A DNA stretch of 64,000 bases, from positions 4,709,429 through 4,773,428 of the forward strand of contig NW_024041373.1 in assembly GCF_014851395.1 (NCBI RefSeq), in the 5' to 3' direction. The notes below the pieces were generated by a model. It searched no databases, had not been told where the DNA came from, and worked only from the letters and a program-made list of their open reading frames with translations. A program made the translations under genes and the position numbers. This DNA is from Micropterus salmoides (Eukaryota; Chordata; Actinopteri; Centrarchiformes; Centrarchidae). Below are positions 36,301 through 41,460 of this stretch, piece by piece. How positions within the stretch are numbered: position 1 is the first letter of the stretch; the number at the start of each line of letters is the position of its first letter.

Positions 36301-37559
36301 TCTCCATGCTCTGTAAACACAAGGTACATACTGTATATTCTGTGTTAGCAAGTTATGTGACATTAGTTGTTTCCTAGAAATGTGATTTAATCGCAACCTG
36401 GAAGACAACATGAATGCTTTTACACCTTTCCCTAACTGAATGTGACGCAATCCATTCGATCAAATTGTTGTCTCTTGGAACATCCTAACTGGCTGCAGTG
36501 ACACTGCGAAGTGCTCCCTGTACCTATTTATTTCAGTACGTGGTTTGTTTACATTTCGTAACAAAAGTGCATAATAATTGGATATTGGGGGGGGAAGAGA
36601 GCGCAGATGGTCGGGCGCTTAGGCAGTTAGGGCACGATGCGAATCCTAGTTCATGTGGTAGTGGTGCATGTCAGCCTCTTGTGGCCGAGTAAGTATTACA
36701 ACACTCGGAAAAAGATCCTGACAAAAACCTTTTTTTCACCTGTTTTCACAGATAAAATATAAACTAAGAACAATGATCCTGGCAAAATATTTTTGATTCA
36801 CAGATATACAAAATACTTGACAAAACACCTTTTTTTTAAGTCTTGAAGACAGGAGAGAAAACAATTTAGATCAGACAAATAGTTTAAACTGTATTTTTCT
36901 TGAAGTCAACTCCAAAGAACCTCAGAAATCCACTCTGCTTATGGCTGAAGCACACTGCCAGTCAGGTATATCTAACAGAATTTCTAACATACTTTTACAG
37001 TGGATTTCATATTGGATTATTGATTTTTTTTATTGTTTACCACTAACTAACAGTCAGCGTATTGAACATATGATTCATATTAAACACAAATTATAAATGT
37101 ACTTACTATTAAGTTAGAACTCAGTAAATTACTTAGTAAATAGTTGATATTCTCTTCTGTACCATAAAGAAGTACATAAGGTTTTATTAAAGTGATGAGA
37201 ATTAGGGTTACCTGTTTCTCAAAAAGAATATGATATTTCAGTGTTAAAATTCCACACACATTACTTTTGACTATAGTAATATTAAATGTAGTCATTTCAG
37301 CATAAACTAACTCAAACAAAACTCAAAATTCCTTACAGAGCTGTATTACCATCAAATAAATCATACTTCATCATTACTGCATTACATCATTATTTTATCT
37401 TTTGTTTTTTGCATTACCCCATTCCAGCAAATGCACACAGATGTGGCCACGGGTCAGGTCCACGCCGAGCTGCAGGATGGTGTCGCTGCTCTGGAGCAAC
37501 TCATCGCACAACTGCAGGAGCTGAGTGGGAAGCTCCGTGACCAATCACAGGGGCCGTAG
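431..37559 (+). CDS. ttc27: TTC27, tetratricopeptide repeat protein 27 (partial; last eleven coding exons)
   Basis: TTC27 is a conserved intracellular TPR superhelix protein (yeast relative Emw1); in human cells it has been linked to HSP90/R2TP-assisted assembly of splicing factors, which is family knowledge and not visible here. Eleven exons join in phase: 431–544, 4132–4227, 6700–6822, 22061–22288, 24123–24221, 24542–24594, 25839–26004, 31672–31868, 32126–32237, 35600–35700 and 37438–37559, about 470 codons. All have AG acceptors and GT donors. Recognisable blocks in order include WEDAVICYERLGQHGK, TPSLYCLLGD, LGVWFSLGCAY, TLQEALKCNYEHWQIWENF and EAIKAYHRL, which match the C-terminal half of vertebrate TTC27. 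Several are classic TPR helices. The N-terminal half lies upstream of the window. Exon 31672–31868 needs a frame change, described separately. LTBP1 follows downstream in the same orientation, as in human. Confidence 0.95.
960..1500 (-). pseudogene. Rex1/L2-type LINE endonuclease-domain fragment
   Basis: Read on the minus strand from about 1330 downward, the translation contains ALNELYEVISSH, HPEGVFTVGGDF, LRTVLSLFHQ and FPKQKGWMNGEVRALFRAQK. These are blocks of the apurinic endonuclease and linker region of fish Rex1/L2-type LINEs: the GDFN-like catalytic motif, then the QKPWMN block. The canonical N after GDF is T here, there is an in-frame stop near 1295, and the distance between the two blocks is too short, so sequence is missing internally. 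It is a dead fragment with no RT part attached. A 132-codon open frame at 830–1228 is part of it and is not a host gene. It may belong to the same family as the LINE at 49545–50790. Confidence 0.7.
2338..2465 (-). repeat. Degenerate tRNA-derived SINE remnant
   Basis: The + strand reads GACATGCAACAAAGGTCC, then GGAATCAAACC, then ACCATGCAGCCATGG and TGTAACCATTCGGC. This order matches the reverse of a common fish tRNA-derived SINE, with the B-box region at GGTTTGATTCC on the minus strand. It is strongly diverged. Confidence 0.45.
2958..3037 (-). repeat. tRNA-derived SINE head (not a functional tRNA)
   Basis: The minus strand reads GGGGCGTGGTTACCTCAGTT, then GGTAGAGCACACGCCCC, and later GGTTCGGTT. 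These correspond to pol III A-box and B-box positions of the tRNA-like head of a widespread fish SINE. An acceptor stem cannot be formed and the anticodon arm is irregular, so a working tRNA gene is unlikely. Confidence 0.6.
4132..4227 (+). CDS. ttc27: TTC27 exon b (32 codons)
   Basis: Begins after TCCTCTTGCAG and ends at GTCCAG before GTAGCA, phase 0 at both ends. It encodes ALVDYFEDKTCPVTERLK followed by FYCCRAPPKWAVQ, a clear TTC27 match (VTERLK and FYCC blocks). It joins the MMQTQ end of the previous exon without a split codon. Confidence 0.93.
4477..4930 (+). repeat. Dispersed fish repeat (ATGCTAACATG-type family), copy 1
   Basis: The segment contains GATGTTAACATGCTGG, TTTGCAAATTAGCACTAAAG, GGGAATGTCATTAGTT, GAAAAGTCAGAGGATC, GGGACATGAATGTCTG and CCAAATTTCATGGCAAACCA in that order. 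This is a repeat found in many fish introns; its class is not certain. Related copies in this window are at about 6430–6640 (inverted), 48410–48545 and 49157–49290. Confidence 0.6.
4931..6035 (+). other. TTC27 intron, unique-looking
   Basis: Intronic sequence in which I recognise no gene, repeat family or structured element. Confidence 0.5.
6036..6150. repeat. Compound microsatellite (TA)n–(GA)n–(CA)n
   Basis: About 31 TA units at 6036–6098 run into GACAGA and (GA)n at 6105–6121, followed by interrupted CA units. T-rich and CA patches continue to about 6265. The 128-codon open frame across it is low-complexity and not a gene. Confidence 0.95.
6361..6390. repeat. (AG)n microsatellite
   Basis: An uninterrupted AG dinucleotide run of about 15 units in the same TTC27 intron. 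Confidence 0.95.
6430..6640 (-). repeat. Dispersed fish repeat, inverted copy
   Basis: The + strand reads AGTGAAATGAATCAACAACT, GGATTGCCACAATGG, GACATTCATGTC, GTTAGCAAATCTTAGCATGC and ACATGCTAAACTAAGATG, the reverse complement of the blocks at 4477–4930. It lies only 60 bp upstream of the next TTC27 exon. Confidence 0.55.
6700..6822 (+). CDS. ttc27: TTC27 exon c (41 codons)
   Basis: Begins after GCTCCACAG and ends CATGGAAAG before GTAAAA, phase 0. It encodes KQLASLLTDLGCMSSALLIY and WEDAVICYERLGQHGK, the best-conserved TTC27 signature. A hAT-like repeat begins within about 10 bases of the donor site. Confidence 0.95.
6829..7616 (-). mobile_element. Left part of a hAT-like element of the TACTCAAGTAAAAGTA type
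   Basis: From about 6829 the + strand has AATACTCAGTTTTCATACC, ACTAAAAGTACCAATACC, TACTCAAGTAAAAGAGAG and TACTCAAGTAAAAGTAAAAA, the subterminal repeat pattern of a common fish hAT-like non-autonomous family. A likely partner end lies at 13053–13098, in the opposite orientation and ending in CCACCACTG. The left TIR is eroded and merges with the exon donor region, and I could not find an 8-bp duplication. Positions 7010–7616 are plausible interior with no coding content that I can see. Confidence 0.5.
8007..8159. repeat. 25-bp inverted repeat with 103-bp spacer
   Basis: Arms at 8007–8031 and 8135–8159 are complementary in 24 of 25 positions; the core is CCAGCCAGAGGGAAC and its complement. The spacer and flanks are GC-richer than the surroundings. 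It lies inside the 16-bp-TIR element and could form a stem-loop. Confidence 0.8.
8717..8765. repeat. Purine-rich GGGAGA-type microsatellite in the LINE 3' UTR
   Basis: Imperfect GGGAGAGG units. A similar purine tract lies at the same position in the second copy of this LINE at 27659–27740, so the tract travels with the element. Confidence 0.85.
8928..10419 (+). mobile_element. Tc1-like transposon (inner), 1492 bp
   Basis: Termini CAGGTGCTGGTCATATA and TATATGACCAGCACCTG are flanked by TA at 8926–8927 and 10420–10421. The inverted repeats are roughly 200 bp long and nearly identical in the outer 100 bp, so this is a young copy. It carries a near-complete DD34E transposase frame that is broken at its start. 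It sits in the 3' UTR of the L2-like LINE and is therefore the youngest layer of the nest. Confidence 0.95.
9204..10137 (+). pseudogene. Tc1 transposase, DD34E, frame broken near the N-terminus
   Basis: The intact-looking frame at 9259–10137 encodes 292 residues. The original start is probably the ATG at 9204 (MGKTADLTAAQ), whose frame stops after about 20 codons, so the DNA-binding N-terminus is disrupted by deletion and frameshift. The catalytic triad is present in the 292-residue numbering: D118 (MFSDESKF), D196 (FQQDLAPAH) and E231 (DLNPTENLWG), with 34 residues between the last two. About ten residues seem to be missing between FLRSKVN and LPAADQLY, just before the second Asp. The C-terminus ends in KAKGAPTKY, typical for the family. 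It likely encodes no active enzyme. Confidence 0.9.
10713..11456 (-). pseudogene. L2/Maui-like LINE reverse transcriptase, C-terminal part
   Basis: A 247-codon open frame with MINSDKTEVIVLGP, FGVIFDQDMSFKSHI, LDYCNSLLSG, LQLIQNAAARVLTG and WNQVPVWVQEADTISTFKSR, blocks downstream of the catalytic YADD in fish L2-type RT. The catalytic palm motifs are absent because the copy is 5'-truncated at 11501. It is still open, so the insertion is not very old. Confidence 0.88.
11502..12268 (-). pseudogene. Tc1 transposase remnant of the outer element
   Basis: Minus-strand start at 12268 (MGASKHLSNYLKTKIVQLCG). Later pieces in shifted frames read IFQQDNDPKLCSKS, SQSTDLNIIENLWGDLKRAV and EEWSKIPSSRIQTLI, i.e. 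the second Asp and the final Glu of the DDE triad. There are many stops and frameshifts. Clearly dead, and older than the inner Tc1. Confidence 0.85.
13053..13098 (-). mobile_element. Right terminus of the hAT-like element
   Basis: Read on the minus strand: CAGTGGTGGAACCTAACAAA followed by GTACCAATACTTTGTTA, a terminus of the same fish hAT-like family whose other end is at 6829. If both ends belong to one insertion, all the other layers lie within it. Confidence 0.5.
13099..14046 (+). other. TTC27 intron, unassigned
   Basis: No gene recognised. Stretches around 13470–13500 and 13960–14000 are unusually CpG-rich for an intron and could be the interior of an unclassified non-autonomous DNA element, but I see no termini. 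Confidence 0.4.
14047..15300 (-). mobile_element. L2-type LINE 3' part, split by another LINE fragment
   Basis: The minus-strand 3' tail is at 14050–14190 (+ strand AGCTTTATTTATATAGCACA). The RT C-terminal frame is at 14742–15023 with GDRAFAVRAPRLWNDLPEEI and SFKSLLKTYFYR. The sequence to about 15300 is typical of the upstream part. The copy is interrupted by a + strand LINE fragment at about 14225–14672. Confidence 0.75.
14225..14672 (+). mobile_element. Second LINE 3' fragment (+ strand) nested in the previous one
   Basis: The + strand reads FKILVLTFRALHGQVPSYIS, PTRSLRSSAERPLVVPYTHF and SSKKQLKTLLFKQAF, the C-terminal RT tail of an L2-type LINE. It is followed by a short 3' UTR ending GGTGCTGTACAAATAAAC. 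One stop interrupts the frame near 14424. Its orientation is opposite to the surrounding LINE. Confidence 0.7.
15301..16120 (+). other. TTC27 intron, unassigned
   Basis: No coding sequence or repeat family recognised. Confidence 0.4.
16130..17680 (+). mobile_element. RTE-like LINE remnant with reverse transcriptase blocks
   Basis: Blocks in order across several frames: GKASGIDEIRTEML, MTRLFNILWKSGTVPKEWQ, EEQCGF, VCVFVDLEKAYD (first RT Asp block), SDLFQVGIRQGCALPPILF, FSDDVVL (the catalytic box; FADD is usual), EFKYLGLLFTSEGTMDG, KAKLSIYWSIVVPTLTYGHE and VTERT. The order and wording match fish RTE-type LINEs such as Rex3 or Expander; the exact family is uncertain. Several frameshifts and internal deletions make it dead. 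The end near 17675 (GGATAAGTGGTTGAAGG) resembles the 3' tail of such elements. Confidence 0.75.
17738..17910 (+). repeat. Dispersed repeat, copy A (shared with 61339–61520)
   Basis: Shared blocks are ACAATAACTTTAGT, GTTGCTCTCAGG, GAGGCGGCTAGAAG, CCTGGCT, AAATCTA and GGAACTAGTA in the same order as at 61339–61520. The class is unknown. Confidence 0.6.
17911..19299 (+). other. TTC27 intron, mostly unassigned
   Basis: Positions 18060–18130 hold a GC-rich GGGCCGAATTGGCCC / GGTCGGCCCATTTATC motif resembling the end of a fish DNA repeat; a similar motif is at 23944–23996. Nothing else is recognised. Confidence 0.35.
19310..19562 (-). pseudogene. Tc1/mariner transposase C-terminal fragment
   Basis: The minus strand reads LPDLNPSELAWHALKDFVRC and HNMEELIAATETFW, the final DDE acidic residue region of a Tc1-type transposase followed by its C-terminal helices. 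No inverted repeats remain, so this is an isolated fragment. Confidence 0.7.
19777..20704. mobile_element. hAT-like non-autonomous element, about 928 bp
   Basis: Termini CAGAGATG at 19777 and CATCTCTG ending at 20704 form inverted repeats. Subterminal GACTTGAGACTTGACTTGG repeats are typical of this fish hAT family. The flanking octamers GTGTGGTG and CTATGGTG match at 6 of 8 positions, compatible with a decayed 8-bp target duplication. The interior is CpG-rich (19935–19975) and non-coding. Confidence 0.75.
20705..22060 (+). other. TTC27 intron end
   Basis: Contains a degenerate minus-strand SINE remnant at 21279–21368 (GATGTGCAGCAAAGGCCGCT). Otherwise nothing recognised. It ends in a C/T-rich tract and TTTGCTCAG. 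Confidence 0.5.
22061..22288 (+). CDS. ttc27: TTC27 exon d (76 codons, TPR region)
   Basis: Begins after ATTTGCTCAG and ends GGCATGCAG before GTACAA, phase 0. It encodes AEEIVRRELEKKETPSLYCL, then DRAWELSRQRSARAMRSKAL and KEFQQCVDCFEQSLKINGMQ. The second half is a TPR pair (alternating small and large hydrophobics, FEQSLKIN at the end of helix B). It continues directly from the LGQHGK end of exon c, across a 15-kb intron. Confidence 0.96.
22570..23470 (+). mobile_element. Penelope-like retroelement 3' fragment with GIY-YIG endonuclease
   Basis: The open frame through 22609–23130 begins HLKGALTACGYLNWTF and includes NIVIPYVSGVSEKLRRIF, NIPVFFKPKNTLRQMLVHP, NLVYAVQCSEECTDLYIGET, QPLHKRMAQHRRA and YLHLKDRGHSFED. 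LVYAVQC–DLYIGET is the GIY-YIG nuclease signature that Penelope-like elements carry after the RT. A one-base shift near 23100 changes the frame (the other frame reads AIYTRVEKPSLNRE), and further shifts follow, so it is a pseudogene without an RT. The 3' UTR has a hairpin motif at 23399–23440. Confidence 0.85.
23399..23440 (+). ncRNA. Candidate hammerhead-like motif in the Penelope 3' UTR
   Basis: CTGAAGA at 23400–23406 fits the hammerhead core CUGANGA. A GTCC/GGAC stem with a ten-base loop follows (23408–23411 and 23422–23425), then GAAAC (23426–23430) and GTC (23431–23433). There is one extra A before the stem relative to the canonical layout. Stem III could form only between two copies through the palindrome ACGT. 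Helix I is weak (three pairs plus wobbles). Penelope-like elements are known to carry hammerhead motifs. Confidence 0.4.
23471..24122 (+). other. TTC27 intron, mostly unassigned
   Basis: Positions 23944–23996 resemble the end of a fish DNA repeat (GGCCAGCCCATCTGG, TTGCCAGAATTGCC). The rest is unremarkable up to the acceptor TTGGGACAG. Confidence 0.35.
24123..24221 (+). CDS. ttc27: TTC27 exon e (33 codons, TPR)
   Basis: Begins after TTGGGACAG and ends CCAGAT before GTAAGT, phase 0. It encodes LGVWFSLGCAYFALEGHEGA then ARAFQRCVGLEPD, a textbook TPR (W-LG-Y-A-F-P pattern). Confidence 0.97.
24232..24258. repeat. (CA)n microsatellite
   Basis: Imperfect CA run immediately after the exon e donor. 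Confidence 0.85.
24276..24352 (+). repeat. Intronic repeat, copy 1 (pair with 26044–26121)
   Basis: About 78 bp containing CATGAGGTGGAGACAGGT, GTGCAAGCAGTCAGTGATCC and CTCTCACTTT, repeated in direct orientation at 26044–26121 with high identity. Each copy starts 40–55 bp after the donor of a TPR exon. Confidence 0.85.
24542..24594 (+). CDS. ttc27: TTC27 exon f (TPR, 53 nt)
   Basis: Begins after CCTTTCAG and ends CAAAAGAA before GTGAGT. It encodes NAEAWSNLSAAYIRLQK and two bases of the next Lys codon, which exon g completes. This is helix A of a TPR unit. Confidence 0.95.
24595..25838 (+). other. TTC27 intron
   Basis: No recognised repeat family. A 119-codon open frame at 25425–25784 shows no domain and no repetitive-element match that I recognise. 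Positions 25230–25410 are A-rich with repeated ACAAAACAC-like words, which suggests an old retroelement tail. Confidence 0.4.
25839..26004 (+). CDS. ttc27: TTC27 exon g (TPR)
   Basis: Begins after ATTGGCAG and ends GACATCCAG before GTAAAA. Its first base completes Lys. It then encodes NKAFLTLQEALKCNYEHWQ, WENFITVSTDIGDFAEAIKA and YHRLMDLRENYKDIQ: helix B of one TPR and a complete second TPR. This is one of the most conserved parts of TTC27. Confidence 0.97.
26044..26121 (+). repeat. Intronic repeat, copy 2 (pair with 24276–24352)
   Basis: Direct copy of the element at 24276–24352, here 40 bp after the exon g donor. Shared blocks are CATGAGGTGGAGACAGGT and GTGCAAGCAGTCAGTGATCC. Confidence 0.85.
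26640..27405 (-). pseudogene. L2-type LINE reverse transcriptase fragment
   Basis: From 27400 downward the minus strand reads RGVPQGSVLGPLMF (RT motif B), FTFDCYADDTQLYL (catalytic YADD at about 27260–27295), RQRNLGVTFDSTLCFDKHIK, RTRSWEHITAPLQLLHWLPV and YFKVLLLVYKS. Stops and frameshifts break it. The family differs from the 3' tail immediately upstream at 27409–27856. Confidence 0.85.
27409..27856 (-). mobile_element. L2/Maui-like LINE 3' UTR copy
   Basis: In + orientation it has TTTTATTTATATAGCGCCAA, CACAGCGCTTTTATAAAAG and GCAGGTCTAGACCGTACTC, the purine microsatellite at 27659–27740, then CACAATATACACACAGAGGT and AAATGAAAAATGGTACAG. This is the same 3' UTR as at 8610–8927, so it is a second 5'-truncated copy. 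It retains about 110 bp (about 27530–27640: CACCAAGAGCAGCACTAGG and GGAAAAACTTCC) missing from the 8610 copy. GTAAT at both ends may be the target duplication. Confidence 0.85.
27857..31671 (+). other. TTC27 intron, largely unassigned
   Basis: 3.8 kb with no coding sequence recognised. A SINE-like scrap lies at 31218–31262 (CATGCAGCAAATGGCAGG). The rest shows no family that I can name. Confidence 0.4.
31672..31868 (+). CDS. ttc27: TTC27 exon h, with an apparent one-base frameshift
   Basis: Begins after GCTTATGGCAG and ends AACGAAAAG before GTTGGT. Entered in the correct phase it reads ILQILVKAVVENLTDRQGEQ and then hits TAA at 31735–31737. From about 31731 the neighbouring frame gives AVTLKSKLKELLGRVSS, then STDSEIWRQYALLYGDGHSS and NPEDNEK, a clear TTC27 continuation. 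A single-base deletion between about 31723 and 31733 explains this. The later exons are in the correct phase for the second frame. Either the reference carries a sequence error in the repetitive GAGCAGCAG tract or this allele truncates the protein. Confidence 0.88.
32126..32237 (+). CDS. ttc27: TTC27 exon i
   Basis: Begins after GGTTTTTCAG and ends GGTGAAG before GTGAGA. It encodes ALQFLSKAHRCEVQ, WEKEPGLFKEVIKRATDMGE and the first base of a Val codon. Matches the LSKA and FKEV blocks of TTC27. Confidence 0.94.
32484..32943. mobile_element. hAT-type MITE, 460 bp, with perfect 8-bp target duplication
   Basis: TTGCTGAC at 32476–32483 is repeated exactly at 32944–32951. The termini TAGAGCCAGACCGAT and (inverted) CAGAGCCTGACCAAT form imperfect TIRs. 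Internal motifs (GATAAATCGGTATC and CTGCCGATATGTCGG) are typical of a fish hAT family. There is no coding capacity. Confidence 0.85.
33371..33500 (+). mobile_element. End fragment of a fish DNA transposon
   Basis: CAGTCCCTCCAGGATTTCGT followed by TGATTGTTGCGGCC, TGCGGCAGCTTTCCTGAAAA and TTTGCGGTGAAATTGTGGG is the 5' end of a repeat seen in many fish. I found no matching inverted end nearby, so it is truncated. Confidence 0.45.
33501..35599 (+). other. TTC27 intron, unassigned
   Basis: No gene or named repeat recognised over about 2.1 kb. Confidence 0.4.
35600..35700 (+). CDS. ttc27: TTC27 exon j
   Basis: Begins after CTGTTTCTCAG and ends AAAGCTAAG before GTACAC. With one base from exon i it encodes VTISCSKIKSNPTEALQML then SSTRLSLRSLATKAK, matching the CSKNKS and QMLSS blocks of TTC27. 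Confidence 0.95.
36128..36890. mobile_element. Unclassified element with long inverted ends, copy 1
   Basis: The left end (36130–36250: GATCTAAATATTTTCCTGTG, AGCCACAAGAGGCTGAAG) is inverted relative to the right end (36668–36890: GTCAGCCTCTTGTGGCC and, complemented, GTCTGATCTAAATTGTTTTC). Inverted similarity exceeds 100 bp on each side. A second copy lies at 42730–43085 in the opposite orientation. No protein is encoded. Confidence 0.7.
37438..37559 (+). CDS. ttc27: TTC27 last coding exon and stop
   Basis: Begins after CATTCCAG. It encodes QMHTDVATGQVHAELQDGVA, ALEQLIAQLQELSGKLRDQ and SQGP, then TAG at 37557–37559. The short coiled helical C-terminus agrees with the family. Confidence 0.95.
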
Positions 37560-37800
37560 GAAAAACCAGAAGCTGTGGTCCCTCACAAGACAGAGACTCT
37601 ACAGCTGCAGTTATCAGTCTTGTGTATTGTTGAACGCCTTTAAATCAAGAGTTTTACATGTGATGAACGTTTGTATACATCTATAATCCACATTGGAATG
37701 TAAACAATGACTGTAAGGCATCAAATAGAAAAAAAATTACAATTCTGAATACTTGCGTTTTACTTTTTCTGTTGCATAATAAAATGTCTTATTTGGATCA
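37560..37800 (+). other. ttc27: TTC27 3' UTR with AATAAA at 37778
   Basis: Follows the TAG stop. A consensus poly(A) signal AATAAA lies at 37778–37783, so the transcript probably ends near 37800. Confidence 0.8.
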
Positions 37801-38869
37801 TTAACTCATCATTAATTGTGTCAGTGTTGCAGCTGGTGACTGTATAGAAAGTAGCTGCCTTTCTTTAATCTGAGGCTAAACTGGACTTCTGCATCGTCTC
37901 GGAACTCAAACATCTGACTTTCTAAATCCTCTGAGTTAACACCATAGCCATTATTTTTGGGTAGACATTCTATACACCCTAGGACGAAAGCCGTATTAAA
38001 GTTCTCTTTCTATACGAGTATGCATTTGGGAGGTCTCTGCAGGTTTAATTTCTAACCCTGCTGCCATGATGTAGCACTGTACTCCAGGGTGGCTCAGTGT
38101 CCTGGGACATCACTATTGGTTGTGGTTACATGTGTGTTTGTGACAGAAATGCAACAGTCTTGAAACTTTGAACCAGACAGGCCAGTGAAGCCTCATATAT
38201 TAGCTTCAGGTGAACTTTAGAATGTATTTGTATACAAAATGATCATCCCTTTTTGCCCAGTATGGACTGGAGGTGCTATCACGGCCAAAAAACCCACTTC
38301 TTATGCACTGTACGTGTGGGCATGTGAGAATTGTTGAAACGTGAACCTATCCTTTGACTAAGTTACTCTTTAATGCAAAAGGTGCAAAAAGCTACTTGAT
38401 AAAGATTAAATGATGAAATGATAGTGGACATGGTCAAAAGAAAAGCAGCGTTGTTAAACAGAAACCGTAGTATTCTCTCACGTCACATGCTTTACTTACC
38501 CATTACCCAAAACTCAACCAGTGGGCAAACATACATCTGTATTTATAGGTCATCAAAGCGATACAACTGGAAACTAGGGGAGCGAGAGATGGAACATACT
38601 ACAACCCCCAGCCCATCAGGGTGCCCCCAGTCTTGGAATTTGTTGAAGGTGAAAGTTGACCAGAGTTAACACTTTTGATTTCCTATCAGAGCTTTTTGCT
38701 GTAACAATCACAGTAATGCTGTAATCACACCATGTCTGCAGAATTGTCATTACAATTTGGTAAAATTATAAAGAACAGATACGAACAACATTTACCTCTT
38801 TTTCTTAATTGGCTGAATCAGCTGAATTAGAATTAATACATTTAAATATAACCGCCAGCACGACAGTAG
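37801..38869 (+). other. Intergenic spacer between TTC27 and LTBP1, first part
   Basis: No gene, RNA gene or repeat family recognised. Confidence 0.4.
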
Positions 38870-41460
38870 CCACGATCCCACAACTGAGTGAAAAGGTCTG
38901 GGTGGAGCAGGTGAATGGGAGAATTTCTGTTGCATCCAAGACTTTAAGTCAGTGAGAAAGATGAGGGTGAGTGTGCGGGTGATTTGGGTGAGGAGAGGTA
39001 AAGTTGAGTGTCATCGACATAGCAGTGAAAATGGAGTCCATGACTGCAAAGGATCTGTCAAAGTTGAAGGATGTAGAGGAGGGGACCAAGCACTAAGCCC
39101 TGAGGGACACCATGGGAGACTAGGGTGGTGGAGGATTTGCAGATGGCCTTTACTAGAGAGGTGGGGATAGGGTCAAGGACACAGGTTGAGGACTTCAATC
39201 AGAGGTTGCGTTCGAAAAGTCTTTTTTGCTTAGGAAGTTTCCTAACTGAGTAAAATGACCCGGAAGTATTTCAGTGGCAGCCATGATAAGAGCTGTTCGA
39301 ATTCTCTAAAAGCTAAGGAAAGTTGCCTCAATGCCGTCCCACAATCCCTTGCGGCGGCAACATTTAAAGCGACGCACGTTCTCAAACTCAAATGATAAAA
39401 TCCATCAACCACATCTAGCAAAATCCTTCCAATAGAGAAGCACATGATAACTGAATAAGACTCACTATTACCTTCTTTCTTTTGGTTTGTTTTCTTTTGG
39501 CTTTGTTGTTTCAACACCGTTTTATGTTTCGGATTGTTGAAATAAGCTATAAAGAGTTTTCTACAATCAATTTTAAAAAAGAAATCACCGACCATGACGG
39601 ATAAAGGATGTTGATCACCATGTAAGTTACCATTGGCTATTAGCCTAAGTCTTTTCTCTTTTATGCCATAACTTGCTAATATGCATATCTTAAACACATA
39701 TCACAGAATTTCCTAGTTACTAGTTACTAGTTACTAGTCTTGGACCGTGATCAAAGTGAGGATAATGTTGCAGCGTGTAGACTCACGTTATGTACAGCAG
39801 TCTTCAGCAAAATCATTAATTAATTTTACTTAAGTCACAGATGCTGATCACCCTCGCCTTAATAAAGGCAATGATCAAGCTGGATGACCTCTACAGCAGG
39901 CGTTTCCCACACCTGACACATTATCAACGCTCTTTTTTGTTAGGCTACTATTTAAAATGGGTAAAATCGTATTTGATTACAAAGCTCCATGCAGGGCACA
40001 GCCTCTATTCACTCAGCATCTCCTCTTGCTGCAATTCTGGGAAACACTGTGTTTACAGACAATAATTGGGATTCATGTTGATGAATGTGGGCAGGAGGGT
40101 GAGTGTGAGCAAGCATTCTCAATGTGACAACCCTGTCCATTATTTAGTGACTGGTAGGCTACCTTATCTGCCTTTTTGCGATTTTGGTTATGAAGTAATA
40201 TTTTCCACCGTGTTGTCCACCTTTAGACGGCCTGCATTACAACAACACAGACGCAGTGTCAAAGATACGGTTTTTGTAGTCCATCTTCAGAACATTGTAG
40301 TTTCATCACGGCAGCCACGTCAGTAACATCTGCTGTCGCATAATTACGTCGCCTAGAAAAGAGCAGTCGTTTCTCTTAGACCCGCCTTCTTCTTTTCCTA
40401 ACTCCTTATGAATTCTCCTTCACATCTTTCCTTGACCTCATGACGTTTTCCATCGAGGTCAAGGAAAGGTGGTTAGGAAAGGAGATTTTTTTTTACTTTT
40501 CGGAGGCAGCCAGAGATTCCAGTTTCAGGATGTGAGTGAAGAGCTTGGAACTAGTCGGGGGTTGGGTTGAGGGTCGGAGAGGGTGGTAGAAGAGGAACAA
40601 GCCAGCTAATTGTGTATTGTGTCAATTTTAGTTTGGAAAAAGTGTAGAAATTCGTTGAATTTGCTCGTAGTGAAGGAGGTAGAGATAGTGTTCATGGGTT
40701 TGAGATATTTGTAAATGGTGGAGCGTTTTGGGGTTGTTTCAGCCCAATGGATGATCGATGAGTAGTGTTGTATCTTTGCAGTGTTGGTGGAGTTTGTAGG
40801 CATCCAAGTGTACAGCGAGGCCAGTTCTTTCTGAAAGACGTTCCAGTTGGCGGCCCTTGGCTTTGATGTGGTGAAGTTGATCTGTATACCAAGAGACGGT
40901 TTGGTTTTTATTGGGGCAATCTTGTCGAGACAGAAGGATTGTTGGTTGAGGTGTTGTAGGTGTGTCAGTGGGGGAAACGTTCAGAGTGAAGGCAGAGTCA
41001 GGCATGGTGTCGGCCAGGATGGAGGAGAGAGAGGAAGGGTTGATGGGGTTGATGGACTTGAGTTTGCGAAATATAGTGGTGCGCTTTTGTTTGACAAGGG
41101 GAGTGAGGTTGTCTAGGTCCAGGGTGATAGCCAGGTGGTCGAATATGGTGAGGTCTGTGCTGGTGCAGAGTGTGTACTTGTGTGGATGGGGAAATCTATG
41201 TGTTAGGTAATATTGAAAAATTGTAGAATGTCCAGGAGTTCTGTTGTGGTTTTATAGTCAGTGGAGTCAACACGGATGTTTAAATCGCCAAGTAGCAGAA
41301 CAGATGGTGAAATGGTACAGAGCTGAGTTAGAAATTCTGATAAATCAGAGAAAAATGCAGATGCAATTGCACTAGTTTTAATGGTTTGCTTGTGTATTGC
41401 TGTTATACCACCACCACGCCCGTCCTGGCCTGGTTTCGCTAAGTAAGTGTATCTTTGGAT
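38870..41460 (-). mobile_element. L2-type LINE with endonuclease and RT pieces, split by a TIR element
   Basis: From 41450 downward the minus strand reads YLAKPGQDGRGGGITAIHKQ, SVLLLGDLNIRVDSTDYKT (endonuclease GDLN motif), SDHLAITLDLDN, FRKLKSINP, MPDSAFTLNVSPTDTP and SRQDCPNKNQTVSWYTD. After the insertion at 39205–40510 it continues with VSHGVPQGLVLGPLL (RT motif B) and FHCYVDDTQLYLSSP (catalytic YVDD, about 38995–39040). Parts are missing and stops occur. It is 5'-truncated at about 41460. Confidence 0.8.
39205..40510. mobile_element. Non-autonomous TIR element, about 1.3 kb, inside the LINE
   Basis: The left terminus GTTGCGTTCGAAAAGT and the inverted right terminus GCTGCCTCCGAAAAGT match at 13 of 16 positions. 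CAGAG at 39200–39204 and 40511–40515 is a candidate 5-bp target duplication. The LINE resumes on both sides in the same orientation. Near the right end there is a perfect 14-bp hairpin (40426–40439 and 40455–40468). A 151-codon minus open frame at 39242–39697 has no recognisable domain. Confidence 0.65.

Noticed and set aside
39242..39697. 151-codon minus open frame as a transposase
   Set aside because: No catalytic triad, zinc finger or other domain pattern is visible. It lies inside a non-autonomous TIR element and is likely non-coding.
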